Source: Mucilaginibacter defluvii (GTDB lineage Bacteria > Bacteroidota > Bacteroidia > Sphingobacteriales > Sphingobacteriaceae). Taken from it: DNA of 64,000 nucleotides. Of the stretch, positions 9,887 to 18,469 are shown in pieces (position 1 is the stretch's first letter; each line of letters starts with the position of its first letter). The notes under the pieces are model-generated. The model searched no databases and was not told the origin of the DNA. It saw only the letters and a list, made by a program, of their open reading frames with translations. The position numbers were made by a program, and so were the translations under genes. The stretch spans positions 1,346,829-1,410,828 of the forward strand of contig NZ_BAABJI010000001.1 of the NCBI RefSeq assembly GCF_039543225.1, given 5' to 3'.

Positions 9887-10614
9887 ACAGCTGGAAACTG
9901 GACCTTTTTTGGACCGCTTTCCCCTTAGCGCTGCTATTGCCGGGAAGCTTGCTCGCTGTCGAAAGGGCGAAGATCCGGGCGCTCAGCCGCCTGACCCTGC
10001 GGTTCAGCACCGGGGCAATATTTTCCGTGATCACGGTCGGGCTGATACCCGGCCTTGTGGGTGAGCATGACCTGTTCCTGGTCATCGTAGGTTTTGCCGC
10101 CGGGATCATGCTGATGCTGCTGATCGAACAAGGTGCGGCCCATCACGATGATCTCCGCCGGTCCGACAGCCCCCGCTTAAATGCGGCGCGTTCAGCGATC
10201 GGCATAACCGGCATCGGACTCGCGATCGCCGGTGTTGCTCTCAGTCTGACCTGGCTCAACGGACGTAAGACGGCCGTTTTGCTGGCGCTTGCATTGGGGT
10301 TCCGATTCCTGTGGGTCGGCATTACACATAAGGCCCGTATGGCTTCCACGATCACCGGCAGGCGTATCGCCGGGCGAACGTTCGTTGTGCTCGCCTTGTG
10401 TTTCAACTGGGGTGCCGGCATTGGCGCATTCGTCCTGCGACAGGCCCCCGTCAAAATGGTGGAGTTCCTTTTGGCTGCGTTCGTAGCGGCGACCCTGTTC
10501 CAGGTCATGGCCGACATGATGGAAGAACCCCAGGACGAGCGGCCGCAGCCGTTCTACACAGCGGCCTTTTTTGTTGGTTTTTTAGTTTTTCTAATTATAA
10601 GGATCAATATATGA
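9883..10614 (+). CDS. Membrane protein, possible divergent ZIP-type metal transporter
   Basis: 243 residues, about eight helices. The layout resembles ZIP transporters: an N-terminal helix ending in a short basic segment (ERAKIRALSRLTLRFSTGAIFSVITVG), a third helix leading into a charged loop with EQGAAHHDDLRR, and a second block with LALALGFRFLWVGITH and FNWGAGIGAF. The canonical ZIP TM4 HNxxEG and TM5 HExxH motifs are not recognisable, so it is a distant relative or another fold. ATGA overlaps link it to the upstream membrane protein and to a 24-codon ORF downstream. Call by topology and context only. Confidence 0.5.
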   Translation: MNSWKLDLFWTAFPLALLLPGSLLAVERAKIRALSRLTLRFSTGAIFSVITVGLIPGLVGEHDLFLVIVGFAAGIMLMLLIEQGAAHHDDLRRSDSPRLNAARSAIGITGIGLAIAGVALSLTWLNGRKTAVLLALALGFRFLWVGITHKARMASTITGRRIAGRTFVVLALCFNWGAGIGAFVLRQAPVKMVEFLLAAFVAATLFQVMADMMEEPQDERPQPFYTAAFFVGFLVFLIIRINI

Positions 10615-10685
10615 ACAAGAAAATGAACATCATGCTATGCCCGCGTGGGCAATCCGGCGACAGGCGAAGGGAGGCCGGACGATGA
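10611..10685 (+). CDS. 24-residue ORF bridging two genes by ATGA overlaps (possible small protein or coupling peptide)
   Basis: A complete frame of 24 codons (starts MNKKMNIMLCPRG, ends RRREAGR) whose ATG overlaps the ZIP-like gene's stop (ATGA at 10611) and whose TGA overlaps the ATG at 10682. Exact ATGA overlaps at both ends are unlikely by chance and suggest it is translated to carry ribosomes from one gene to the next. A GGGAGG stretch lies inside it, just before the downstream ATG. No known family. Confidence 0.4.
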   Translation: MNKKMNIMLCPRGQSGDRRREAGR

Positions 10686-11305
10686 ACAACTTATTCCAAA
10701 GATCTTACCGGCAGGATCTGTACCGTTTTCTCCATACCCGGCTAACACCATCGCCGGACGATCTGACACGCTGCGAGCTCTGCTTACAGGTCTATCTCAC
10801 GATCGTTCGGGAATTGGCCGTGGGTTTGGAAACCTGGGTCCTGTTACCTTATTCGCCCTACCTCGCCGAAGTTTTAGGTCCGGTCACGATGATTGCCTAC
10901 CGGTACCAGGTGACGTTCAATGATACGGATGGTCTGGGATTGGACGATGGTTTCCTGTCAACGGACAGGCCCGCGGAACAACGAACGTCGGCCAACCGCA
11001 TGCTGTTCCCCCTGAAAGATGTGCTGACGCTGAGAAGCCTTCCTGAGGATGATCTCGGGGATCTGACCACCGAAGTGTCGGTCTTTCTGCTTCAAAAAGA
11101 AAGGTCAGCGGGCTTGCGTGAGGCCATGCGAACCGGGAAGACACCGGATCTTCCCGCGCTGCTTGACGGGCCGGAACTGTTCGTGCATATCACCTGTGCC
11201 AAGTCCAGTGCCTACTTCGATGCGATGCTGATCTACGGAAGAACGGACATCGGGGAAACTTTAAATGCCGCTGTGCGAAAACATGAGCTGGAGACCTATT
11301 TATAG
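10682..11305 (+). CDS. Hypothetical soluble protein
   Basis: About 207 residues, no signal peptide or membrane helix. I chose ATG 10682 over the in-frame ATG at 10637 because it overlaps the stop of the 24-codon ORF (ATGA) and follows a purine-rich GGGAGG. Visible features: acidic loops (FNDTDGLGLDDGF), a leucine-rich middle (DVLTLRSLPEDDLGDL) and a C-terminal segment FVHITCAKSSAYFDAMLIYG. No motif I recognise. It sits in the metal operon, 15 bases before the site-2 protease gene. Confidence 0.65.
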   Translation: MNNLFQRSYRQDLYRFLHTRLTPSPDDLTRCELCLQVYLTIVRELAVGLETWVLLPYSPYLAEVLGPVTMIAYRYQVTFNDTDGLGLDDGFLSTDRPAEQRTSANRMLFPLKDVLTLRSLPEDDLGDLTTEVSVFLLQKERSAGLREAMRTGKTPDLPALLDGPELFVHITCAKSSAYFDAMLIYGRTDIGETLNAAVRKHELETYL

Positions 11306-11320
11306 CACTTATTAAAAGCG

Positions 11321-12637
11321 ATGACCGAGATCTTTATCATGACCCTGCAATTCCTGGCCGCGCTTTCCCTGATCGTGTTCGTGCATGAATCGGGGCATTT
11401 TCTGGCGGCACGTGCTTTCGGGATACGCGTCAAAAAATTCTACCTGTTCTTCGACGCTTTCGGGAAAAGCTTGTTGCGCTTCCGTCACCGCGGGACGACC
11501 TTCGGACTAGGCTGGTTACCGCTGGGTGGATACGTCGCGCTTGCCGGGGCTAACGGCGGCGCAGAGGATGATGAAGATGTCCCGGAACATGAACGCTATG
11601 ACGGGCGACCTGTCTGGCAGCGTGTGGTGGTCATGAGCAGCGGAGTATTGATGAACCTACTTTTTGCCCTGCTCACCTACAGTTCACTTTCGCTCATCTA
11701 TGGCCGCACCCCGATAGCCGGTATCGGTAACGGGTCGGTTGTATTGCCCGGAAAACTCGGCCGGGACGCGGGCCTGAAGGCCGGCGACCAGGTACGGTCC
11801 GTTGACGAGGCTCCTGTGATCTATGAGGATGAGCTGTTCAGTACACGTCTGCTACGGGGCAACACGATCCTGACGGTCGTTAGAAAACAGGGAAATGACC
11901 GGGTTCACCTGCACATCGCCGTTGCACCCCGGACCATGCAGCTGATCGCGGAAAAAGGGTTCAATCAATTCTATTCGGTCCGGGCGGGCCTGCAGTTGGA
12001 TTCGGTCCTGACGAACATTGAACTTTCCCGGAACGAAGGCCTGAAAGGATCCCGGCTGATCGCGATCAACAACGACCCCGTCCGTTCTTTAGCGGACCTG
12101 TCCATCAGTCTCAAGACGGATAAAAAACGGGAGCTTTACCTGACCGTGATCAGGAATGGCCGGACGAGCATTCTGCCTGCACACCGTGACAAGGACGGGC
12201 ATCTTGCATTCAGCCTCAACGATCGGACACCTGTCATACCCCCGATGAACATCGGCCGTTCCTTGCGTGCGGGCGCGACCAGGACCTGGCATGCGGTCGC
12301 AGTGAACGCCCAGGGTTTCGGACAACTGATCAACGGGGAGGTCAGACCAGGCGATGCCATGTTCGGACCGTTGCGGCTCGCGACACTGTTTGGCAGGCAT
12401 TATGACGGTCGCCGTTTCTGGGAATTAATGGCCGTCATGTCACTGGCGATCGCGGTATTCAATCTTTTGCCCTTGCTGCCGCTTGACGGTGGAGCGATCG
12501 GGCTGCTGGTCTGGGAGGCCGTGTTCAAAAGGCCTGTCAGCCTGCCCGTTATGCAGATCCTTCAATTAACGGGGATGCTGCTGATCCTCCTCCTGACCTT
12601 ATTCGTCTTTTTTAACGACATACGCACCTTTATCTGA
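11321..12637 (+). CDS. RseP-like site-2 intramembrane zinc metalloprotease
   Basis: 438 residues, close to the usual 440-450 of RseP/RasP. TM1 carries the zinc site HESGH (about residues 22-26), followed by ARAFGIRVKKFYLFF and the GGYVAL membrane loop. A PDZ-like region follows (GLKAGDQVRSVDE; a second, weaker one after residue 210). The third zinc ligand is LDGG near residue 388 in NLLPLLPLDGGAIG. Such enzymes cut transmembrane anti-sigma factors or signal-peptide remnants inside the inner membrane. Being inside a metal-cargo operon suggests an accessory copy handling envelope stress or pump-component turnover; that is inference. Confidence 0.9.
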   Translation: MTEIFIMTLQFLAALSLIVFVHESGHFLAARAFGIRVKKFYLFFDAFGKSLLRFRHRGTTFGLGWLPLGGYVALAGANGGAEDDEDVPEHERYDGRPVWQRVVVMSSGVLMNLLFALLTYSSLSLIYGRTPIAGIGNGSVVLPGKLGRDAGLKAGDQVRSVDEAPVIYEDELFSTRLLRGNTILTVVRKQGNDRVHLHIAVAPRTMQLIAEKGFNQFYSVRAGLQLDSVLTNIELSRNEGLKGSRLIAINNDPVRSLADLSISLKTDKKRELYLTVIRNGRTSILPAHRDKDGHLAFSLNDRTPVIPPMNIGRSLRAGATRTWHAVAVNAQGFGQLINGEVRPGDAMFGPLRLATLFGRHYDGRRFWELMAVMSLAIAVFNLLPLLPLDGGAIGLLVWEAVFKRPVSLPVMQILQLTGMLLILLLTLFVFFNDIRTFI

Positions 12638-12645
12638 TACCTGAT

Positions 12646-13242
12646 ATGGACCTGATCACTAAGACCCAAGATCACGTGACCGCGATCTTCAAAAAGAAAT
12701 TGCCTGCCGGGATGGCATTCCACCATATCGGCCATACCCGTACCGTCGTGGCGGGGATCAGAATGCTGACAGCCGGCGTTTTTCTCAACGAATGGGAGCG
12801 CCACGCGGTATTGATCGCAGGCTGGTTCCACGACACCGGTTACTGCTACACCTATGAAGGGCACGAAGCGATCAGTATGACCCTCGCAGGGGATTTCCTG
12901 CGTGCGGAGGGTCGTAGTGAAAATTTCATTAAGCTGGTCTATGATTGTATTAGGGCAACGCAAATGCCCCAAACGCCGCAGACACTCTTGCAGATGATCA
13001 TTTGCGACGCCGATATGCTGCACCTGTCCCGTCCGGATTACCTGGAAAAAGCCGCAATGCTCCGTTTGGAATGGGAGTTCATTTGCAAGAGGACCTATAC
13101 GGATGATGCCTGGACACAGCTGAATTATGACCACCTGATGTCGCATCAGTATTTCACAGATATGGGCAAACTCGAATGGAGCGCGGGAAAAGAGCGCAAC
13201 CTTCGCTTGCTGGAACGCCAATTACCGGAGCAGGATCTGTGA
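12646..13242 (+). CDS. HD-domain metal-dependent phosphohydrolase
   Basis: 198 residues. An HD fold is shown by HHIGHTRTV (about 24-32), GWFHDTGYCYTYEGHE (the HD pair, about 62-77) and a later ICDADMLHLSR (the distal Asp). This arrangement fits small stand-alone HD phosphohydrolases acting on nucleotides or (p)ppGpp-like substrates; substrate cannot be read from sequence. It starts 9 bases after the RseP-like gene and ends the first plus-strand run before a new promoter at 13346. Confidence 0.82.
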   Translation: MDLITKTQDHVTAIFKKKLPAGMAFHHIGHTRTVVAGIRMLTAGVFLNEWERHAVLIAGWFHDTGYCYTYEGHEAISMTLAGDFLRAEGRSENFIKLVYDCIRATQMPQTPQTLLQMIICDADMLHLSRPDYLEKAAMLRLEWEFICKRTYTDDAWTQLNYDHLMSHQYFTDMGKLEWSAGKERNLRLLERQLPEQDL

Positions 13243-13345
13243 ATCGGATGAACTACTTTAGCTATACGAGATACCCTTGTCCGGCTATCACGATGAAATA
13301 TCATCCTGTTGTCCTAAAAGTGAGTAAATGCCTGGACCGATCATT

Positions 13346-13353
13346 TATCTTTG
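13346..13353 (+). promoter_or_regulatory. Bacteroidota -7 promoter element
   Basis: TATCTTTG matches TAnnTTTG and ends 7 bases before the ATG at 13361, so the transcript would be nearly leaderless. No TTG lies at the ideal 19-20 base spacing, so an activator may be needed. Confidence 0.5.
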
Positions 13354-13360
13354 CAAGCGA

Positions 13361-13747
13361 ATGAAAGATCGTTGTCTGGCCATATTGCTGCTTATTGCCC
13401 TGATCAGTTCCGGCTTTTCCAGGTCTTTCGTTTATGCCGGTTTTCAGGTGAATCAGCAATATATTGCTGAAAAACTTTGTGAGAACAGGGCGCGTCCCCT
13501 GCTGCACTGTAACGGCAAATGCTATTTGATGAAAAAGCTGAAAGCGGCCGAGGACAAAGAGAAAGAACAGACGGCCAAGGATAATTTGAACCGCCTGGAA
13601 ATATCGTTCTTTCAGGAGCCCTTTAAACTTTCTTTCGTCGAACCGATCGTATTGGATAACAACCCCGCTTTGGTATCGACCTACGGTCATCAGTACTCCA
13701 GCCAGTACCTGGATGCCATCTTCAGACCACCCCGGCAGATCGCCTGA
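13361..13747 (+). CDS. Small exported protein with a CNGKCYL motif, upstream of a TonB receptor
   Basis: About 128 residues. The in-frame ATG at 13361 (MKDRCLAILLLIALISSGFS) gives a clean signal peptide; earlier in-frame starts lie upstream of the promoter element. The mature part holds CENRARPLLHCNGKCYLMKKLKAAE, with three Cys that could bind metal, a charged helix, and a Tyr/Pro-rich tail. Short proteins of this shape often sit before TonB receptors in Bacteroidota. It is followed by the TonB receptor after about 125 bases, so a shared role in metal handling is likely but unproven. Confidence 0.7.
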   Translation: MKDRCLAILLLIALISSGFSRSFVYAGFQVNQQYIAEKLCENRARPLLHCNGKCYLMKKLKAAEDKEKEQTAKDNLNRLEISFFQEPFKLSFVEPIVLDNNPALVSTYGHQYSSQYLDAIFRPPRQIA

Positions 13748-13871
13748 ACACTCCTTTTTTCTTGTTGCAACGTGAAGCGTTAGCCAATGGCTAAGCGTGC
13801 GCTGCTATTGTTTTACTGGCTCTGATCCGGCTGCCTTTTCGCGGCCGGCCGATAGCCGTTTATGCGATCTG

Positions 13872-16211
13872 ATGAAATATCTATATACCTTTATTATCTG
13901 CTTATATACCCTGTCTGCATTCAGCCAGACCATTAAAGGGACCGTAAAAACAACAACGGGAACTCCCGTGCCTTCTGTAACCATCAACGTCCTGAACACC
14001 AACAAGACGACCGTTTCCGATCAGGAGGGCAAATTCTCCATCGTTTCAACAAAAGGCCATTACCAATTGTCCTTCACTGCCATCGGTTATGCCACACAAT
14101 TCAAGACCGTTGTGATCGGCGATCAGGCGGCCGTTGAGGTGAGTGTGCAGCTCCTGAGCACCGATAAGCAGTTGAACGAAGTGCTGGTGAGCGCCGAACG
14201 ACGGGAACAGGAGGTCCAGAAAGTACCTGCCGCGATCACGGTCCTTGATGCCAAACAGATCAGGGACTACCGCCTGTGGGACATCACCAACCTGACGGCG
14301 CTGGCCCCGAACCTTTTCACTGTGGAACATGGCAACAGCGCCGCCTCGAACTTTTTCAATATCCGTGGGGTCATGGGTTTTTCGAATGAACAGGCCGTGG
14401 CCACCTATGTCGATGGCGTGTACCAGTTCGACTACTTTTCTGCCCCTGTCCAGTTCGGTGACATTCAAAGCATCGAGATCTTACGGGGGCCGCAAGGCAC
14501 GCTGTATGGCCGTAATGCCTTTGGCGGCGTGGTGAACATCACCACGAAACAACCGGGCAATAAAACCTCGGGTTATGCGGAAATGACCCTGGGCAATTAC
14601 GGGCAGCAACGCTATACTGCCAGTCTTTCGGGGCCGGTCATCGCTGATAAATTATTCGCGGGTGGCTCCTTTACCTATAACCACCGTGGTGCTATTTATT
14701 ACAACGAGTTCACCCAAAGCGGCTTCGACCGGCGGGAGGACTATTCAGGCAACTTTAATCTGCGCTACCTGCCTTCTGCCAACTGGGCGCTGGCATGGAA
14801 TGCGAAAGTGGAGAACGATAATGACCGGGGCAGTTTCCCCTGGGTCGGGTCCTACGATGAAGTATTGGCCAAACCTTACCGGGTCAATACGAATAACACC
14901 AATGTTGAGCGCCGGAAGAACTACAACACTTCGCTAGCCGTCAACCATTATGGAAAGTATTTTAATTTCACATCGGTATCTTCCTATATCGACTGGCGGG
15001 CCTACTACGAGGGCACAGGCGTGGATTATGATTTTAGTCCGCTGAACGCGCTAAGTACCGCCCCTGATCAGCGGCAGCATGTATTTACGCAGGAGGTCCG
15101 CTTTACTTCCCCATCTGCCAGCGAAAGCAGGCTGAAATGGGTAGCCGGCGCGTATGGCTTCGTGCAAAATACCCGAATGAATGCGCCGACCTTTTACGGA
15201 CCGGATTACGCGGTATTCGATCCAGGTGCTGACGCGCCATTCACCATGACCAATATCAGCAGGGGGAACAATAAAGGTTATGCTTTTTTCGGGCAGGCTA
15301 CCTATGCATTAACGGACAAACTTGACCTGACCGCCGGCATCCGTTATGACCGGGAGAACCGGAAACTGACCCAGCGTACCGACTATCAAAAAGACCCTGC
15401 CCCGGTAACGAACTTGACACCTGAGCGCTACTATCTCGCCGGTTTTCATGCCTTTACGCCAAAGGTCGTATTGAGCTATAAATTACAGGACGACATGCTG
15501 CTTTATGGCAGTTATGCGCGCGGGTTCCGTGCCGGTGGCCTGAACACCAATGCGGCGGACCCGGCACAGGTACCTTACGAACCGGAAAGTTCGGACAACT
15601 ACGAGATCGGCTGGAAGAACCGTTTTTTCAACAACAGGCTGAAACTGAATCTGACGGCGTTCTACCTCAAGCAGCATAACCAACAGATCAGCACGGCGAT
15701 GGACGGCATCAATGCGTTGATCCTGAACGTGGGCGAAATGCACAACAAGGGTTTAGAGCTTGAGGTCACGGCGCTCCCGCTGAAAGGCCTGCAACTTGAT
15801 TGGAACGCAAGTTATTCGTACGCCCGTTACACCTCGCTTTTACTGTATAGCAACGAGGCGAAAGCGGTGGTCGACTTTAAGGGGGGCCAGCCGATCAATA
15901 CCCCGCCGGTCAGTTCGATGCTGGCCGCCCAGTACACTTACGATCTCGCAGGTAACAAGTATGGCTTAGCCGTTTTTGCGAGGGCAGAATTCCGTCACCT
16001 GGGCAGGTATTACTTTGATTTCATTAACGCCTTAAGCCAGCCTGCTTACAGCTTGTTCAATTTTAAGGCCGGCATATCTGCCAGGCGTTTTGAACTGAAC
16101 GGCTGGATGCGTAACGCGACCAATGAAAAATATGTGGCTTATGGTTCTTTCGGTTCTTTCCTGCTGGGCAGCCCGAGAACTTATGGCACGACCCTGATCT
16201 ATAAATTTTAA
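13872..16211 (+). CDS. TonB-dependent outer-membrane receptor with carboxypeptidase-like N-terminal domain
   Basis: About 779 residues from the ATG at 13872 (MKYLYTFIICLYTLSAFSQT, a signal peptide); the frame runs upstream to 13797 but without a leader. Order: signal, a CarboxypepD_reg-like beta-sandwich (about 22-100, TIKGTVKTTTGTPVPSV), plug domain (about 105-235, EVLVSAERREQEVQKVPAAI to IEILRGPQGTLYGRNAFGG), then a 22-strand-type barrel ending in TTLIYKF with terminal aromatic Phe. The receptor pulls a bound ligand (metal chelate or similar) across the outer membrane using TonB energy. It is 10 bases upstream of the DJ-1/YHS lipoprotein, so the two are probably one transcript. Not SusC-like: no SusD neighbour. 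Confidence 0.92.
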   Translation: MKYLYTFIICLYTLSAFSQTIKGTVKTTTGTPVPSVTINVLNTNKTTVSDQEGKFSIVSTKGHYQLSFTAIGYATQFKTVVIGDQAAVEVSVQLLSTDKQLNEVLVSAERREQEVQKVPAAITVLDAKQIRDYRLWDITNLTALAPNLFTVEHGNSAASNFFNIRGVMGFSNEQAVATYVDGVYQFDYFSAPVQFGDIQSIEILRGPQGTLYGRNAFGGVVNITTKQPGNKTSGYAEMTLGNYGQQRYTASLSGPVIADKLFAGGSFTYNHRGAIYYNEFTQSGFDRREDYSGNFNLRYLPSANWALAWNAKVENDNDRGSFPWVGSYDEVLAKPYRVNTNNTNVERRKNYNTSLAVNHYGKYFNFTSVSSYIDWRAYYEGTGVDYDFSPLNALSTAPDQRQHVFTQEVRFTSPSASESRLKWVAGAYGFVQNTRMNAPTFYGPDYAVFDPGADAPFTMTNISRGNNKGYAFFGQATYALTDKLDLTAGIRYDRENRKLTQRTDYQKDPAPVTNLTPERYYLAGFHAFTPKVVLSYKLQDDMLLYGSYARGFRAGGLNTNAADPAQVPYEPESSDNYEIGWKNRFFNNRLKLNLTAFYLKQHNQQISTAMDGINALILNVGEMHNKGLELEVTALPLKGLQLDWNASYSYARYTSLLLYSNEAKAVVDFKGGQPINTPPVSSMLAAQYTYDLAGNKYGLAVFARAEFRHLGRYYFDFINALSQPAYSLFNFKAGISARRFELNGWMRNATNEKYVAYGSFGSFLLGSPRTYGTTLIYKF

Positions 16212-16221
16212 ACGTCCAACA

Positions 16222-17184
16222 ATGAAAAAGATATTTTCAGGCATTCTGATCGCCATTGCGGTCGCGGCCTGCCATAACGATCAAAAACAGGCACATCAGG
16301 CGGCACGTCCTGCGGAGCAAGCGATGGAACCGTTCCCGGAGCCTAAAGTGAAGATCAGCACCGTGGGGATCCTGTTGTACGATAATTATGCGGTGCTGGA
16401 CGCCATGGGACCCTATCATGTTTTCAGTGAACTGATGGGCGCTAAAGTGTTTTTTGTAGGCCGGCATAAAGGGCTGGTCAGCACGGCGGGGATGAAAGTA
16501 CAGTGTGATACCTCCATCAATGAGGTCAAGCAACTGGACATCCTGGTGATACCCGGCGGACTGAACGAAACGTATGCTTTGACGAAAGATACAGTTCTAC
16601 TGAATTGGGTCAGGACCATTGATGTCCATTCTAAATATACCACCAGTGTATGTACCGGTGCCTGGATATTGGCAGCAACGGGTCTGTTGAAAGATAAAGC
16701 AGCCACGACACATTGGTTCGGCAAACAGGTCCTGAAAGAGCAGTTCGGCATCAGCGCCCGGGATAAGCGCTATGTACAAAGTGGTAAATACTTCACCAGT
16801 GCCGGGGTTTCTGCCGGCATCGACATGAGCCTGGCCGTAGTGAAAGACGTGATGGGTGAAAAATACACCCAAATGGTCATGCTGGATCTGGAGTATGATC
16901 CGCAGCCACCGGTCAAAGGCGGCAATGAACACAATACCGATCAAGCGATCGTGGAAAACATGCGGGACATGTACAACAGTGCTGTAGAGCCGGTATTGTA
17001 TCCCGAGCGTACGAAGGCTAAGCCTAAGATAGATAACCCAAAAGACCCGGTGTGCGGCATGGCATTATCGACGGGTTATGCAGACACCTTGCATTACCAT
17101 GGCAAATTGTATGGCTTCTGCTCTGCACACTGTAAAAGGGCGTTTAAAAATGCCCCCGTTAGCTTTGTGCGACACGCGCGGTAA
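16222..17184 (+). CDS. DJ-1/PfpI (GATase-like) lipoprotein with C-terminal YHS/TRASH metal domain
   Basis: 320 residues. N-terminus MKKIFSGILIAIAVAAC is a lipoprotein signal (Cys17). Residues about 46-240 are a DJ-1/PfpI domain: TVGILLYDNYAVLDAMGPYHVF, then VIPGGLNETYAL and the nucleophile elbow TSVCTGAWILAATG (Cys144), as in the amidase-like part of GlxA-type regulators, but with no AraC helix-turn-helix. Residues about 273-320 form a YHS/TRASH-type zinc or copper domain: DPVCGMALSTGYA then HGKLYGFCSAHCKRAF. The combination puts a metal-binding module on an envelope-anchored hydrolase-like protein. It follows the TonB receptor by 10 bases and faces the His-rich gene across a terminator. Catalytic activity is untested. 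Confidence 0.85.
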   Translation: MKKIFSGILIAIAVAACHNDQKQAHQAARPAEQAMEPFPEPKVKISTVGILLYDNYAVLDAMGPYHVFSELMGAKVFFVGRHKGLVSTAGMKVQCDTSINEVKQLDILVIPGGLNETYALTKDTVLLNWVRTIDVHSKYTTSVCTGAWILAATGLLKDKAATTHWFGKQVLKEQFGISARDKRYVQSGKYFTSAGVSAGIDMSLAVVKDVMGEKYTQMVMLDLEYDPQPPVKGGNEHNTDQAIVENMRDMYNSAVEPVLYPERTKAKPKIDNPKDPVCGMALSTGYADTLHYHGKLYGFCSAHCKRAFKNAPVSFVRHAR

Positions 17185-17194
17185 GTACCTGAAA

Positions 17195-17221
17195 AAGTCA
17201 GTCCCGGATCGGGACGGACTT
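17195..17221. terminator. Terminator-like hairpin between convergent genes
   Basis: AAGTCAGTCCCG / CGGGACGGACTT around a GAT loop, with one internal A-G mismatch. It sits between the stops of two convergent genes, so it may serve both strands; the T-tract is weak. Confidence 0.6.
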
Positions 17222-17234
17222 ACAGGAATTGTGT

Positions 17235-17636
17235 TTACTTTTTCTGTTCCGGGTCGTGATGCTCACCTTCACGGTGATGTTCCGGCTCATTTTCATGTCC
17301 GGGGCCTTCGTGATGCTCCGGATGCGGATGTTTTTCCTGCGTCCCGTCTTCATGATGTTCACCTTCCGGGTGGTGTTCCGCTTCGCGATGATGCTCCGGC
17401 TCATTTTCATGACCGGGGCCTTCATGATGTTCCGGGTGCTGGTGATGCTCCTCGTGGGTATGCTGTTCCCCGGAAGTGGCGGGATCATGATGTTCGTTTT
17501 CGGTATGATGTTCGTTCTCCGCATGTTTTTCCGGTTGCTGGCCTTTGCCTGCGCCCTCATGATGTTCGGTGTGCGGATGGTGTTCCTGATGCTCGTGTTT
17601 TTCTTCTGATGAAGATCCTGGATTTTGTGTGTTCAT
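17235..17636 (-). CDS. Extremely His/Glu-rich protein, probable metal-sequestering protein
   Basis: 133 residues, of which about 35 are His, with Glu and Pro making up much of the rest and almost no hydrophobic residues. It contains two copies of the unit HHEGPGHENEPEHHRE and many HH-E-HH steps. There is no signal peptide, so it should stay in the cytoplasm. The minus frame is preferred because the overlapping plus frame gives an unlikely Met/Phe/Val string that is just the complement of His/Glu codons. Such sequences (Hpn-like, HypB-like tails) bind Ni, Co, Zn or Cu. Its place among metal exporters supports buffering of excess metal. No homologue is recognised; the repeats are recent enough to be seen at DNA level. 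Confidence 0.7.
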   Translation of the reverse strand: MNTQNPGSSSEEKHEHQEHHPHTEHHEGAGKGQQPEKHAENEHHTENEHHDPATSGEQHTHEEHHQHPEHHEGPGHENEPEHHREAEHHPEGEHHEDGTQEKHPHPEHHEGPGHENEPEHHREGEHHDPEQKK

Positions 17637-17731
17637 GACATTAATGTTTACTGATGATCAATTCGCGGCCATGCGGGGCACCCTGCTGGTGCGTCCGGCC
17701 ACGGTCCATAAATTTGCTGAGAAATGATAGA

Positions 17732-18124
17732 TCAGATCAGTAATGTCCTGATGCGGAGATAGCGCGGCACCGGATCATCAGGGTAAATAAGATCAGGGTA
17801 CCTTCGCACCTTAGGCACTATAGGTGCGGTGCGGATCTGCCAGGAGGTAACCGGCGAACTGACGACGGCCGCCAGACCAGCGTTGTCGGCCAATACCGGC
17901 CTGAGCACTTCCTGACAACTCAGATAGGTGCAAGCCCGATCAGTAGCCGGCTCATTTTCGGGGTCACTGACCGAACGGTCCAACGCCTTTGCGCTTTCCT
18001 TAATTGACCCTGTCCCGACAAGTTTATAAAGAAAGAAGGTGCCGTAGTCCACATTACAGACCAGCGAACCCGTGATCAGACACAGGTAAAAGGCGGCAAG
18101 CATGGTGGCGGCAGTTCGTTTCAT
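17732..18124 (-). CDS. Small exported protein of unknown function
   Basis: 130 residues with an N-terminal signal or anchor (MKRTAATMLAAFYLCLITGSLVCN, possible lipobox-like LVC). The mature part has two further Cys (DRACTYLSCQEV, about residues 64-69) and a Pro/Arg/Tyr-rich C-terminus (PVPRYLRIRTLLI). Layout is similar to the small protein at 20451-20846, so the two may be distant paralogues. Not recognised as a family. Confidence 0.55.
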   Translation of the reverse strand: MKRTAATMLAAFYLCLITGSLVCNVDYGTFFLYKLVGTGSIKESAKALDRSVSDPENEPATDRACTYLSCQEVLRPVLADNAGLAAVVSSPVTSWQIRTAPIVPKVRRYPDLIYPDDPVPRYLRIRTLLI

Positions 18125-18190
18125 ATTCAGATCGCTCCAATTTAACTACAAGGAAACGATCGGATAGTTTGAATAAACTGTTAGGATATT

Positions 18191-18433
18191 TTATTTCCCG
18201 CTATGCCGCTGGTCGACCTTTTTAAAATGGCGATCCGCATCCCTGGCGGCTGTCAGGGTACGCAGCACAAGCAGTAACATCAGGAGCAGACCAAAGAGCA
18301 CCTGTAATATACCCAGCCCGGTGATCCTGAATCTTCTTTTCTTTTTCGCATTGCGCGTTGCCCCCGGGACATTTCCCTGCCTGATCCGTCCGCTCTTCTT
18401 TTTAATTCGTTTATTGTTTCTGCTTACTGGCAT
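18191..18433 (-). CDS. Small single-span membrane protein
   Basis: 80 residues: a very basic N-terminus (RNNKRIKKKSGRIRQ, NAKKKRRFR), one hydrophobic helix (about 42-61, GILQVLFGLLLMLLLVLRTL) and a charged tail. Positive-inside rule places the N-terminus in the cytoplasm. The family is unknown. It is one of a string of short minus-strand genes, with 36 bases to the next gene upstream. Confidence 0.5.
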   Translation of the reverse strand: MPVSRNNKRIKKKSGRIRQGNVPGATRNAKKKRRFRITGLGILQVLFGLLLMLLLVLRTLTAARDADRHFKKVDQRHSGK

Positions 18434-18469
18434 TTTGTTGACATCTTTGATGGTTATCGATCAGCCGTG

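Noticed and set aside
17229..17609. Plus-strand frame of 126 residues opposite the His-rich gene
   Set aside because: Met/Phe/Val/Arg-rich product is the direct complement of His/Glu codons; no start context or family.
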